A DNA stretch of 64,000 bases from Haloarcula limicola (GTDB lineage Archaea; Halobacteriota; Halobacteria; Halobacteriales; Haloarculaceae): contig NZ_WRXM01000002.1 in assembly GCF_010119205.1 (NCBI RefSeq), forward strand, positions 488,982-552,981. The letters run 5' to 3'. Below are positions 17,768-25,778 of this stretch, piece after piece. Numbering within the stretch: the stretch's first letter is position 1; every line of letters begins with the position of its first letter. Under the pieces are notes generated by a model that did no database searches, had not been told where the DNA came from, and worked only from the letters and a program-made list of their open reading frames with translations. Both the position numbers and the translations under genes were made by a program.

Positions 17768-18460
17768 GATTTTTGTCACTATATAGATAACCTCCTGAGC
17801 TGGCGTTCGATCATTCAACGCCTGATGCAGTCGCTGACAATTGTAGTAATACACAAAAACTGCAAGCTACTGGCGGACGCTCAGCTGACTGCCCACCCAC
17901 GAATGATGAAAACGGTCAACTCGCATTTTGAACGTCTGAAACCACTGTTCGATCAGGTTTCGGTCAATGTAGTCGATCCGACCGTTGATCCCTAATCGAA
18001 AGAAGGCACTCCGATAGCCGAAAGCATCTGTAAGAAACACTGCTTCGGAATAATCGTGTTTCTCGGTGATGCCATGGAGGAAGGCTGCCGCCGGATTGGT
18101 ACCATGTCGGTCGAACAGAGCGACATCCAAGATCAGCTTTGTGTCGAGATCTATTGCAGCGTACAACCATGACTGTTCACCATTTATTTTGACAGCCGTT
18201 TCGTCGACCGCGACTCGCGACGGCTTCGCCGTCGGCGGGTCTGGCAGGCTGTCAGAAATCCGATGTACCTACTCCCAGATCGCTTGGAACGAGCGATCGA
18301 CGCCGAGCAGCCGAAGAATTGCTTCTGTTTCTCGGAGCGAAATACCAGCAGCATGGGGCCAAACGGCGAATGCCCTAACGGGCGTCGCCGTTCGCTTCCG
18401 CTGCCAATATTCAAGCGTAGCGGTGTCTAAACTCTTTTTGATCAGGTCTATGAGTAGCAT
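17762..18460 (-). pseudogene. Decayed IS6-type transposase
   Basis: One minus-strand frame runs from the ATG at 18460 (MLLIDLIKKSLDTATLEYWQ) to a TAA at 17762-17764. It reads as a haloarchaeal IS6-family DDE transposase: SLRETEAILRLLGV, then VAVDETAVKINGEQSWLYAA, DRNLIEQWFQTFKMRVDRFH and FVYYYNCQRLHQALNDRTPA. Two in-frame TAG codons break it, at 18269-18271 (after SFQAIWE) and 17867-17869 (after SQLSVRQ); both replace an expected Trp (TGG to TAG). The frame itself is intact, so decay is by point mutation only. The left end abuts the flippase stop and no matching terminal repeat was found there. Confidence 0.87.
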
Positions 18461-18523
18461 AAAACACTCACTCTTCGACCTGTTCGTTCCTTACTAGAAG
18501 GTGCCATTTGATTGAATATATTA

Positions 18524-19549
18524 TCAATTTGTCATCTCAAATAAGCGATTGAAATTTTCTTGTGCTGAAGAACGAATTGAGTCCAGGTTTGATACTTGAC
18601 TGAATTGAATAGAGATTGGTTTATGGGGCTTGTAAACTGGAATTTTCATTTGCTTCGTGAGCTCGGTGACTTTCGGCGCATATCCAAGAGCGAGTATCGG
18701 TTTGTTACAAATAGCAGCAAAGATTAGAGAATGATAGCGCATCGTCACCATTCGATTTACACGACTAACGCGTTGAAGAGTTTTTTGGACAGAGAATTTA
18801 TAGTCTAAGGTTGGAATGTCTAAATATTTTTTTGCAAATTCTTCATCTTTATAATGAAATGGAATGAATATTGGATCGTCTACCTTTTGGCAAATATTTC
18901 TAGCATTCTCAATATATGATTTGCTGGCTTTAGTTAGGTCATTATACTCAAAATACTCTTTCAGGACCTTCTCACTTTTTTCACCTTCGTCAAACCAGGG
19001 ACGAAAGTTTATACCTGTTTTCTCTTTTGTTTCGACGCTTGGATCTTCATAGAGAAACGCTGGACAAGCAGTTACAGTAACATCAACATCACAAATACTC
19101 TTGATATTCTGTTTTGACCGCTTATCACGGACAGTAATCAGTTCAAGATCGGGGAGAGTATTGGCAATGAGTTTTTTAGCATCTGGGGACCGAAATCCAG
19201 GAACACCAACTCCAACAATGTATCCGTTTTCACCCCCGCTAACATATCCGAGACGACGTTCCAATTGATCCATAGAATACCAATCATGTAGAACGCCACC
19301 TCCCCCAAGAACTCTGTTCGGTGCATTACTATCCCTGACGCGCATACCGAACAATTTTGTCCGGTACCCTTCTTGCTGAAGTTGTTTTTTGAATAGTTCA
19401 CCAAGAGCACGATCTCCGATATTTCCGGTATAGTAGCTTCCCTGGACTCCGAAATCGTGAGGTAGTCTAATATTGATTTGTTTCTTGAATTCTCGAGTAG
19501 CGAGAGACGGGTTAAAAAGGCCTCTAAATATCTGGTCGGCGGAGTACAT
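18524..19549 (-). CDS. Polysaccharide pyruvyl transferase family protein
   Basis: Protein of 341 residues of the WcaK/AmsJ/CsaB type, which puts pyruvate ketals on cell-surface sugars using phosphoenolpyruvate and so adds negative charge. Seen: YYTGNIGDRALGELF near residues 39-53 (the family's N-x-G-D loop), LGGGGVLHDW near 82-91 and VTMRYHSLIFAAICNKPILA near the C-terminus, the conserved R-x-H. The N-terminal 25 residues (MYSADQIFRGLFNPSLATRE) precede the catalytic fold and closely match the start of the divergent AlkP-like gene at 19799. AT-rich. Acceptor sugar unknown. Confidence 0.82.
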   Translation of the reverse strand: MYSADQIFRGLFNPSLATREFKKQINIRLPHDFGVQGSYYTGNIGDRALGELFKKQLQQEGYRTKLFGMRVRDSNAPNRVLGGGGVLHDWYSMDQLERRLGYVSGGENGYIVGVGVPGFRSPDAKKLIANTLPDLELITVRDKRSKQNIKSICDVDVTVTACPAFLYEDPSVETKEKTGINFRPWFDEGEKSEKVLKEYFEYNDLTKASKSYIENARNICQKVDDPIFIPFHYKDEEFAKKYLDIPTLDYKFSVQKTLQRVSRVNRMVTMRYHSLIFAAICNKPILALGYAPKVTELTKQMKIPVYKPHKPISIQFSQVSNLDSIRSSAQENFNRLFEMTN

Positions 19550-19798
19550 CTGCTCATCAGTACGTTCGCAAAGCCACTTGATTGTTTGGAACTACCTCAT
19601 ATGTCAAGATTGGATAATATAGAAATGTATTATAATAGCTGTGGAGGTGTTGATTCTGATTTCAAAAATTCTAGTATAAAATTCTAGTGGCAGAGAATGC
19701 CTGATTATATATTTGGGCTGGGAAAAGAAGCGCTCTATTGAGGAATTAATCGCGGTGTTTTTTAAGAAGCACCCGTAAATTTGAGAAAGGTAGATAGC

Positions 19799-20752
19799 AT
19801 GTACTCGGTGAGGCAAATAATTAGTGGACTAAATAATCCTTCGAAGATACTCAGAGAAATTGAAAAGTATTCTGGAAAAATACAAAATAAATTACTAGGC
19901 TGCAATTTTATGCTGGAAGATTGGGATAACCTCATAATATTAGATGCATGTAGATATGATATGTTTAAACAAATGAATACAATCGAAGGGAAATTAGAAT
20001 GGCGCCGGTCAAAAGGGTCGGCAACGTGGGAATTCTCCCAGAATAACTTCTCCGACCGAGAATATTTTGATATTGTCTATGTCAATGCGAATCCTCGAGT
20101 TTCCCTAGTTACGGAGGATACTTTCCACTACCAGCACGATGTCTGGCAAAATGCATGGGACTCTGATCAGGGTACAGTAATGCCGAATACAATGGTACAG
20201 CAGACCTTAGAAATGGAACGAAAATATCCAAAGAAACGGATAGTTGCTCACTTCCTGCAGCCACATCATCCATTTCTGGGGCAAACCGCTTTGGCCGAAC
20301 TTAGAGACTTAAGTGGAAATACCGGGGCTCGAAATGAAGCTCTTAATGATAATGAACAAACGGGAAGTGGTCCTGACGAAAGAGACCATATCTGGGCAAA
20401 GCTTGAAAAAGGAGAAATTGAGTTGGATATAATTCGGGAAGCCTACTACGAGTCCTTACAAGAAACTCTCCCATATGTTGACTTTTTATGTAGCAAATTA
20501 AAGGGGAAAACAGTAGTCACCTCTGATCACGGAAACTTACTGGGCGAACAGTCACACCCACGACTCCCTTGGAAAACACAACGGTTCGCTCATCCAGATC
20601 ACGCTACGGCGAAGGTGCTCGTTAAGGTGCCTTGGCTAGTTTGTCCTTTTGATTCGCGGAAATTTTCCATCCCAGAAACCCCAGAAAAGCGCCGGTCTGT
20701 ATACAATGAAGATAGTTTAGAACAAAAGTTAGAATCTCTCGGATATAAGTAG
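19799..20752 (+). CDS. Alkaline phosphatase/sulfatase-fold protein of the glycan island
   Basis: Protein of about 317 residues. LIILDACRYDMF near residue 50 matches the first metal/nucleophile strand of the alkaline-phosphatase superfamily as found in haloarchaeal sulfatase-like proteins. VVTSDHGNLLGEQSHPRLPW near the C-terminus matches the D-H-G metal site. It may move or remove a phosphate, sulfate or phosphoglycerol group on the glycan. The start is the ATG at 19799 (MYSVRQIISGLNNPSKILRE), rather than an upstream ATG at 19781, because this opening matches that of the pyruvyl transferase on the other strand. AT-rich. No signal peptide, so it is probably cytoplasmic. Confidence 0.72.
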   Translation: MYSVRQIISGLNNPSKILREIEKYSGKIQNKLLGCNFMLEDWDNLIILDACRYDMFKQMNTIEGKLEWRRSKGSATWEFSQNNFSDREYFDIVYVNANPRVSLVTEDTFHYQHDVWQNAWDSDQGTVMPNTMVQQTLEMERKYPKKRIVAHFLQPHHPFLGQTALAELRDLSGNTGARNEALNDNEQTGSGPDERDHIWAKLEKGEIELDIIREAYYESLQETLPYVDFLCSKLKGKTVVTSDHGNLLGEQSHPRLPWKTQRFAHPDHATAKVLVKVPWLVCPFDSRKFSIPETPEKRRSVYNEDSLEQKLESLGYK

Positions 20753-21053
20753 CCTAGGCAATATGACGTTCCCGACTGCCTTTCTTTAAAGAGAGATCTC
20801 AGTATCTGACAAATAGTCTAGTAACACAGATTAGGATGGCCTACGCGTCAGTAGGTATTTATCAGATTGAAATGAGTTATTTAATGAGGTAGAAGAACAC
20901 TCTACTATTCATCGTCATGATCTATGGTTATTCTCAAGTATTTTTTCCGCATGGTTAAAATCCATTTATGTGAGACTATCCTCAATCTTAATTATCACGA
21001 ATATCTGAATATTAAAGTAGTATAGTGGATTAAGAATTTAGACTCAAGCTTAG
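20753..21053. other. AT-rich spacer, nothing recognised
   Basis: Low-GC non-coding DNA closing the glycan island. No open frame with a recognisable product, RNA gene or IS end was seen. Confidence 0.4.
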
Positions 21054-21194
21054 AAGGACGATGTTAAAGGAACCGTCCTCGACCCGCTCTCCGAAACCAG
21101 GGGCTACGAAGTGGCCGTCTCTCTCCTGACGCCACCGGAGCTCCCGGAAGAAGACCGAACGGAAGACACGCCCTCGGACGAGAGAGACCGGTAA
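21054..21194 (+). pseudogene. Headless C-terminal gene fragment at the island edge
   Basis: At about 21054 the DNA changes from AT-rich to GC-rich, and an open frame without a start codon runs to the TAA at 21192-21194. It reads KGTVLDPLSETRGYEVAVSL, then LTPPELPEEDRTEDTPSD. The acidic composition and codon use are typical of a haloarchaeal gene 3-prime end. The upstream part is missing. Product not recognised. It looks like the stump of a gene cut when the AT-rich island was inserted or exchanged. Confidence 0.5.
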
Positions 21195-21202
21195 ACCCCG
21201 AT

Positions 21203-22993
21203 CTACTCCACAGTCACACTTTTAGCCAGATTCCGCGGCTTGTCGATGTTCCGCCCCAGCAGCGACGCGACGTGATACGACACCAGCTGCAGGTGCGTGT
21301 TCGCCAGTACCGCAGCAGCGCGCGGATGCGTCTCGGGTAGCTCCAGCACGTGGTCCGCGTAGCGTTCGACCTCTGACTGGCCGTCGGTGATCGCCACCAC
21401 GGGAGCGTCCCGCGCTTCCACCTCTTTGACGTTGCCGAGAGTCTTCCGAGCTTGCTCCCCATCACCGGTCACGACCGCGAACACGGGTGTGTTCTGGGTC
21501 ACCAGCGCCAGCGGGCCGTGTTTCAATTCGCCGGAGGCGAAGCCCTCGGCGTGTTTGTACGTGATCTCCTTCATCTTCAGTGCGCCTTCCAAGGCGACGG
21601 GGAACTGATAGCCGCGGCCGATGAAGAAGTAGGCGTCCGAGTGCTCGTAGGTCTCGGCGACTTCCTCGGCGTTGGATTCGTCGAGGATGCGCTGGACGTT
21701 GCCAGGCAGCTCGCGGAGCGCGGTGATGACCTCGCGCGCTTCCTGCGTATTGGTCATCCCCAGCGCCAGCAGGTTCAGCGCCGTCAGCTGCGAGGAGAAC
21801 GTCTTGGTGGCGGCGACACCGATCTCGGGGCCGGCGCGGATGTAGAAGGCGTGGTCGCATTCACGAGCGGCCGTCGACCCGACGACGTTCGTGACGGCCA
21901 TCGTCCGCGCGCCGCGCTTGCGGGCGGCCCGCAGCGCAGACAGCGTGTCGGCGGTCTCGCCGCTCTGGGTGACCCCGACAACCAGCGCCTCGCCGATGGG
22001 CGGGACGGCGGTGGCGTACTCGCTGGCGAGGAACGCCTGGGCCGGGATGCCGGCGTCGCGGAACAGCTGCGCGCCGTAGAGCGCGGCGTGGTAGGAGGTC
22101 CCGCAGGCGACGAACTGCACGCCGCTCGGCGAGAGGTCCGCGAGGTCCTCGATGTCGACGGTGCCGGCCATCTCGTCGACGCGGCCGCGGAGACACTGCC
22201 GGAGCGCTCGGGGTTGCTCGTGGATCTCCTTGAGCATGAAGTGGTCGTAGCCGCTCTTGCCGGTCTCCTCGGGGTCCCACTGCACCGTGTCCACCTCTTT
22301 CTCGACGAGGTTTCCGTCGAGGTCGGTGACGGTCCAGCCCGCGCTCTCCAGGCGAGCGAACTCGCCGTCGGCCAGATAGACCACCTGATCGGTGAAGTCG
22401 CGGAACGCGGGGACGTCGCTCGCGAGGAACGTCGCGTCCTCGGTCAGGCCCAACACGAGCGGCGAGTCGTTGCGCGCGGCGAAGACCGCCTCGGTGCCGG
22501 CGACGACGACGGCGGCGGCGTAACTGCCCTCTAACCGGGCGAGTGCCGCGCGAACCGCGTTTTCGGGGTCCCGTCCCGCGTCGAGTTCGTCCTCGATCAG
22601 ATGCGGGATGACCTCCGTGTCCGTATCGGAGGTGAAGGTGTGGCCGGCCGCGACGAGTTCGTCGCGGAGCGTCTGGTAGTTCTCGATGATGCCGTTGTGG
22701 ACGACGGCCACGTCGCCGTGACAGTCCTGATGGGGGTGGGCGTTCCCGTCGGTCGGCGGGCCGTGCGTGCTCCAGCGGGTGTGACCGATGCCGACCGACC
22801 CCGAGAGCCGCGCGGATTCGAGCGCCGTCTTCAGATCCGAGATCTCGCCCGAGGCCTTGCAGATGTCGATGGAGTCGTCGGCCATTGCCACCCCGGCCGA
22901 GTCGTAGCCGCGGTACTCCAGTTTCGAGAGCCCGTGGACCAGCGTATCGAGCGTCTCGTCGCCGCGGCCCACGCAGCCGATGATGCCGCACAT
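21203..22993 (-). CDS. glmS: Glutamine--fructose-6-phosphate aminotransferase
   Basis: GlmS makes glucosamine-6-phosphate from fructose-6-phosphate and glutamine, the first step to UDP-GlcNAc. Length 596 residues, usual for the family. The N-terminal class-II glutaminase domain starts CGIIGCVGRGDE with the nucleophilic Cys2. TDTEVIPHLI lies near residues 120-130. Two SIS domains follow, with VGVTQSGETADTL and a C-terminal LAKSVTVE tail. The start codon overlaps the stop of the upstream GlmU-like gene by one base (TGATG), so the two are one operon. It should feed N-acetyl sugars to surface glycan synthesis. Confidence 0.95.
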   Translation of the reverse strand: MCGIIGCVGRGDETLDTLVHGLSKLEYRGYDSAGVAMADDSIDICKASGEISDLKTALESARLSGSVGIGHTRWSTHGPPTDGNAHPHQDCHGDVAVVHNGIIENYQTLRDELVAAGHTFTSDTDTEVIPHLIEDELDAGRDPENAVRAALARLEGSYAAAVVVAGTEAVFAARNDSPLVLGLTEDATFLASDVPAFRDFTDQVVYLADGEFARLESAGWTVTDLDGNLVEKEVDTVQWDPEETGKSGYDHFMLKEIHEQPRALRQCLRGRVDEMAGTVDIEDLADLSPSGVQFVACGTSYHAALYGAQLFRDAGIPAQAFLASEYATAVPPIGEALVVGVTQSGETADTLSALRAARKRGARTMAVTNVVGSTAARECDHAFYIRAGPEIGVAATKTFSSQLTALNLLALGMTNTQEAREVITALRELPGNVQRILDESNAEEVAETYEHSDAYFFIGRGYQFPVALEGALKMKEITYKHAEGFASGELKHGPLALVTQNTPVFAVVTGDGEQARKTLGNVKEVEARDAPVVAITDGQSEVERYADHVLELPETHPRAAAVLANTHLQLVSYHVASLLGRNIDKPRNLAKSVTVE

Positions 22994-24183
22994 CAGCGGG
23001 TCACCTCCGCGCCCTCGCGGACGTTCCCGCGCACCGTCACGCCGGCGTCGAGCGTGGCGTTCGGGCCGACCAGCGACCCCGGCGTGAAGCTCACGTCGCC
23101 GCGGGCGCGGGCCCGGTCGGCGATGACCGCGCCGAGCCGCTGGTCCTCGAAGACCCGCGTGCCGACCTGGACGTCGGCCGGGCCGCCCGGAACCACGGTC
23201 GTCGCGCCGAGATGCACGTCCTGCCCGGTGACGGTGTCGAGCAGCGTCGATCCGGGGTCGACCCGCGTGTCGGCGTCGAGGACGGTGTTCTGGACGACGC
23301 TGTTCGCGCCGACGGTGACGGTCCGGCCGAGTGCGGCGTCGGGACCGATGACCGCGTCCGGCCCGACCTCGCAGTCCGGGCCGACGACGACGGGCCCCTG
23401 CAGGACGGCCTCGTTGTGAACCCGCGCGGAGTCGGCGATCCAGACCTGTTCGCGTCGCGCGCTCTCAACGACGCGGCCCCGCGCCAGTACCTCGCGGGCG
23501 ACGGTCAGCAGGTCCCACGGGTAGGTGGCGTCGACCCACATCCCGTCGACCTCGACGCCGCGGACGCGCTCCTCGTCGACGAGCGTCGCCAGCGTGTCCG
23601 TCAGCGCGAGTTCGCCCGCCTGCCGGGGCGTGTCCTGGATCGCGTCGAAGATGTCCGGCGAGAAGGCGTAGACGCCGCCGTTGATGAGCCGGTAGTCCCC
23701 GTCGCGGGGTTTCTCGACGAGATCCGTGATGTAGCCGTCCCGGACCTGGACGGCCCCGTAGCGGCTGGTGTCCTGTCGCTCGACCACCGACATCGTGGCG
23801 TTACCTGACTGCGAGAACGTCTCCGCGACGGCTTCGACCGTCCCGGCGTCGATGAGCCGGTCGCCGTTCAGGACCAGCGCCGGCCCGTCGACGCTGTCGC
23901 GGGCCTGCAACAGCGCGTGACCGCTGCCGAGTTGCTTGTGCTGGACGGCGTACGTGACCGGAACGCCGCGATACGTCGGCCCAAAGTGGTCCTGCACTCT
24001 GTCGCGCTTGTAGCCGACGACGGCGATCAGTTCCTCGACGCCGGCGTCGATCAGGGCGTCGAAGACGTGCTCCAGGATGGGTCGGTTCGCTGCCGGCAAC
24101 ATCGGCTTCGGCCGGTTTCGCGTCAGCGGGCGGAGCCGGGTCCCCTCACCAGCGGCGAGGACCACGGCCGTGTCGATGTCCAT
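22993..24183 (-). CDS. glmU: GlmU-like bifunctional sugar-1-phosphate nucleotidyltransferase
   Basis: Predicted to make UDP-GlcNAc from glucosamine- or GlcNAc-1-phosphate. The N-terminal nucleotidyltransferase domain has VLAAGEGTRLRPLTRNRPKP (residues 8-27), the G-x-G-T-R-x(2)P-x-T signature. From about residue 240 to the end, hexapeptide repeats (such as VVGPDCEVGPDAVIGPDAAL) form a left-handed beta-helix acetyltransferase domain. Length 396 matches archaeal ST0452-like enzymes. It is co-transcribed with glmS (one-base overlap). GlmU-like function is inferred from the partner gene; glucose-1-phosphate thymidylyltransferase-like use is the main alternative. Confidence 0.88.
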   Translation of the reverse strand: MDIDTAVVLAAGEGTRLRPLTRNRPKPMLPAANRPILEHVFDALIDAGVEELIAVVGYKRDRVQDHFGPTYRGVPVTYAVQHKQLGSGHALLQARDSVDGPALVLNGDRLIDAGTVEAVAETFSQSGNATMSVVERQDTSRYGAVQVRDGYITDLVEKPRDGDYRLINGGVYAFSPDIFDAIQDTPRQAGELALTDTLATLVDEERVRGVEVDGMWVDATYPWDLLTVAREVLARGRVVESARREQVWIADSARVHNEAVLQGPVVVGPDCEVGPDAVIGPDAALGRTVTVGANSVVQNTVLDADTRVDPGSTLLDTVTGQDVHLGATTVVPGGPADVQVGTRVFEDQRLGAVIADRARARGDVSFTPGSLVGPNATLDAGVTVRGNVREGAEVTR

Positions 24184-24290
24184 ACGCGTATCAATGCTAG
24201 TAGGGATTTGAATATGGCGGGGCTAACGGGGTTCGCGGGAACCGGCGCATGGGACTGCGTACTCTGGTTGTTCATCGAAACGGCTAGGTC

Positions 24291-24319
24291 ATTATCTCGA
24301 TAATCATTATCCAGATAAT
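24291..24319. promoter_or_regulatory. Tandem palindromes ATTATC-N2-GATAAT
   Basis: Two perfect 14-bp palindromes, at 24291-24304 (spacer TC) and 24306-24319 (spacer CA), lie one base apart, and the second overlaps the ATG of the ATPase fragment. Their dyad form and position suggest an operator that once controlled the ATPase gene. Confidence 0.6.
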
Positions 24320-24420
24320 GACCTTCTACGACCGTAGCGACGAATTAGCCGCGCTCGATAGCGCGATCGAGACCGATGGTCACGGTTTTTTCGTCGTTTA
24401 CGGGCCTCGTCGGGTCGGAA
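24318..24420 (+). pseudogene. Truncated archaeal AAA-type ATPase (N-terminus only)
   Basis: The first 34 codons read MTFYDRSDELAALDSAIETD, then FFVVYGPRRVG. This is the start and Walker A region of the archaeal ATPase family often linked to mobile or orphan operons (DUF234-type neighbours). The match stops inside the P-loop: GPRRVG is followed by N instead of K-T/S, and the frame then runs into unrelated repeat-like DNA. Hence it is a stump that cannot bind ATP. Its tandem-palindrome promoter is fully kept. Confidence 0.75.
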
Positions 24421-24715
24421 ATGTCTCCCTAATTCCCCCGTCCAGAACCGTGCTATTGCTCACGAGTCGCTTCGCTCCTCGTTCGCTATCGGAGACGCCT
24501 CGCGTTGCTCGGAGTCTCCCTATCGCTCTGCGGTTCGTTTCACTCACCCCCTCGCTACTGCTCACGGGTCGCTGTCTCGCGGGCGGTGCCCGCTCGACTG
24601 ACCGAGGCCGCTAGCGCGACCTCGCTACCGCTTCCCGTTCGCACTTCGCGGCCTCTCACTCCGTTCGAGCCCGCGCTACTGCTCGCGGGTTACTCCGTTC
24701 CCCGCTGCGCTTTGT
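24421..24715. repeat. Repeat-like GC-rich spacer
   Basis: Non-coding stretch built of short variations on CGCTTCGCTC, GCTCGCGGGT and similar words, common in haloarchaeal spacers. A 28-bp word at 24679-24706 recurs with one mismatch at 37436-37463, again downstream of a CheF-like gene, and a weaker copy is at 24558-24573. No product is recognised in either strand. Confidence 0.5.
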
Positions 24716-24751
24716 GGAGATTCTCACTCGCTTCGCTCGTTCCGAATCTCC
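24716..24751 (-). terminator. Hairpin directly after the CheF-like stop codon
   Basis: Perfect 8-bp inverted repeat GGAGATTC...GAATCTCC with a 20-base loop, starting right after the TAG at 24752-24754. Position suggests 3-prime end formation or mRNA protection; there is no strong U-tract. Confidence 0.45.
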
Positions 24752-25612
24752 CTACTGCTCTCCCATCCTATCCCCAGCAACACGGCGTCCCTTCGTGGTC
24801 AGCGCCACCTCGGTCCGCTCGCGGAGGACGCTGATGACGTCGAGTTCGACGAGGCGGTCGAAGATGGCCTCGGTCTTCTCAACGTCGATGCCGACGAAGT
24901 TCGGGATGTCGAACGGCGAGACGCCCGAGTGCAACGCCATAATGACCCGCTTCTCCGTCGCCGAGAGGTCTAAGTCGGCGCGGTTCGCTTCAGCGCTGTC
25001 TTCGAGCATCGTCCGGAGGACGGTGGCCTGGAACTCCTCGCCGGCGAGGTGGGTCTCGACGCTGATGTCGTCCTCCGAGTGTTCGACCTGGATGACGGTG
25101 CGTTCCGCGCCCGAGACCTGTTTCTCCTCGACGGAGAGGTCGCCGATGTCGGCGCGGTCGATGTCGACGGCCTGTCCGTCGGCCAGCGCGAGCCGCACCG
25201 TCTCGTCGCTCACCTTCAGTCGGCCCTTCGTCCACTCGGTGTCCTGGACGACGCCGCCCTTCAGCGCGGGGTGTTGCGCGAGGACGACCGCGCCGTCCAA
25301 GGCCGCCCGGTAGAGGTCCGTCTCGAAGGCCGCGTGGTTCGACGCGGTGACGAGGAGGACGTCGTCGTCGACGTGAAAGCCGACGTACTCGGAGACGCCG
25401 GCGCTCTGCTGGTTCACGTCGAAGCGGTCGGTGAGGCGGTCGATCTCCGAGAGGGCGATCTGGCGCTTGCTATCGCCGACGAGCGCGATGCGCTCGGTCG
25501 TGAGGACGATGCGACAGTTCCGCCACTCGGCGTCGGTGAGCCGCTGGCCCTGCGAGACGGCCTGGAGGTACTGGCCCCGCGTGTCGGCGATCTTCTTCTC
25601 TGTGTCGCTCAT
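24752..25612 (-). CDS. CheF-like taxis adaptor with C-terminal winged helix
   Basis: Protein of 286 residues of the haloarchaeal CheF type. In Halobacterium, CheF proteins link the CheY/CheD/CheC system to the archaellum motor. The N-terminal half (WRNCRIVLTTERIALVGDSK) is a PH-like beta domain repeated twice. The C-terminal part (LSATEKRVIMALHSGVSPFD, then the helix before TEVALTTKGRRV) is a winged-helix module. The ATG at 25612 (MSDTEKK) is chosen over an upstream ATG at 25699, because the paralogue at 37502 starts with the same MSxxERK/DTEKK form. The nearest che or arl genes are not in this window. Family assignment good, exact partner unknown. Confidence 0.8.
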   Translation of the reverse strand: MSDTEKKIADTRGQYLQAVSQGQRLTDAEWRNCRIVLTTERIALVGDSKRQIALSEIDRLTDRFDVNQQSAGVSEYVGFHVDDDVLLVTASNHAAFETDLYRAALDGAVVLAQHPALKGGVVQDTEWTKGRLKVSDETVRLALADGQAVDIDRADIGDLSVEEKQVSGAERTVIQVEHSEDDISVETHLAGEEFQATVLRTMLEDSAEANRADLDLSATEKRVIMALHSGVSPFDIPNFVGIDVEKTEAIFDRLVELDVISVLRERTEVALTTKGRRVAGDRMGEQ

Positions 25613-25778
25613 GCCCGTTCTCGGTCTTACCCATCGTTTTCGAGGGCGGCGAATATAGCTTCCGCCGCCAGTGTCGATGTTGAGAACGCGAGAGGACACG
25701 CTACCTGTCCGTGTCCCGTTCCAATTCTTCTCTCATGTAGCACCAATCCTTTTGACGACGCCCCCGAAGTGCCACGCA

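Larger units (their letters stand above)
9700..21050. other. AT-rich surface-glycan island
   Basis: Over this span the third codon positions and spacers are visibly AT-richer than the flanks at 5.2-9.6 kb and after 21.2 kb. It contains glycosyltransferases, polymerase/ligase, flippase, pyruvyl transferase, an AlkP-fold gene and one decayed IS. Its right edge at about 21054 is an abrupt return to high-GC DNA inside a headless gene fragment. This is the usual look of a laterally exchanged glycan locus in haloarchaea. Confidence 0.7.

Noticed and set aside
17867-18271. TAG read as an amino acid (pyrrolysine-like recoding) in the IS6-type gene
   Set aside because: Both TAG codons stand for Trp in related transposases and no recoding is known in haloarchaea; simple nonsense mutations explain them.
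25671-25778. N-terminal extension of the first acetyl-CoA synthetase
   Set aside because: The extra 36 residues do not resemble the paralogue or the family, and a promoter for the gene is expected here.
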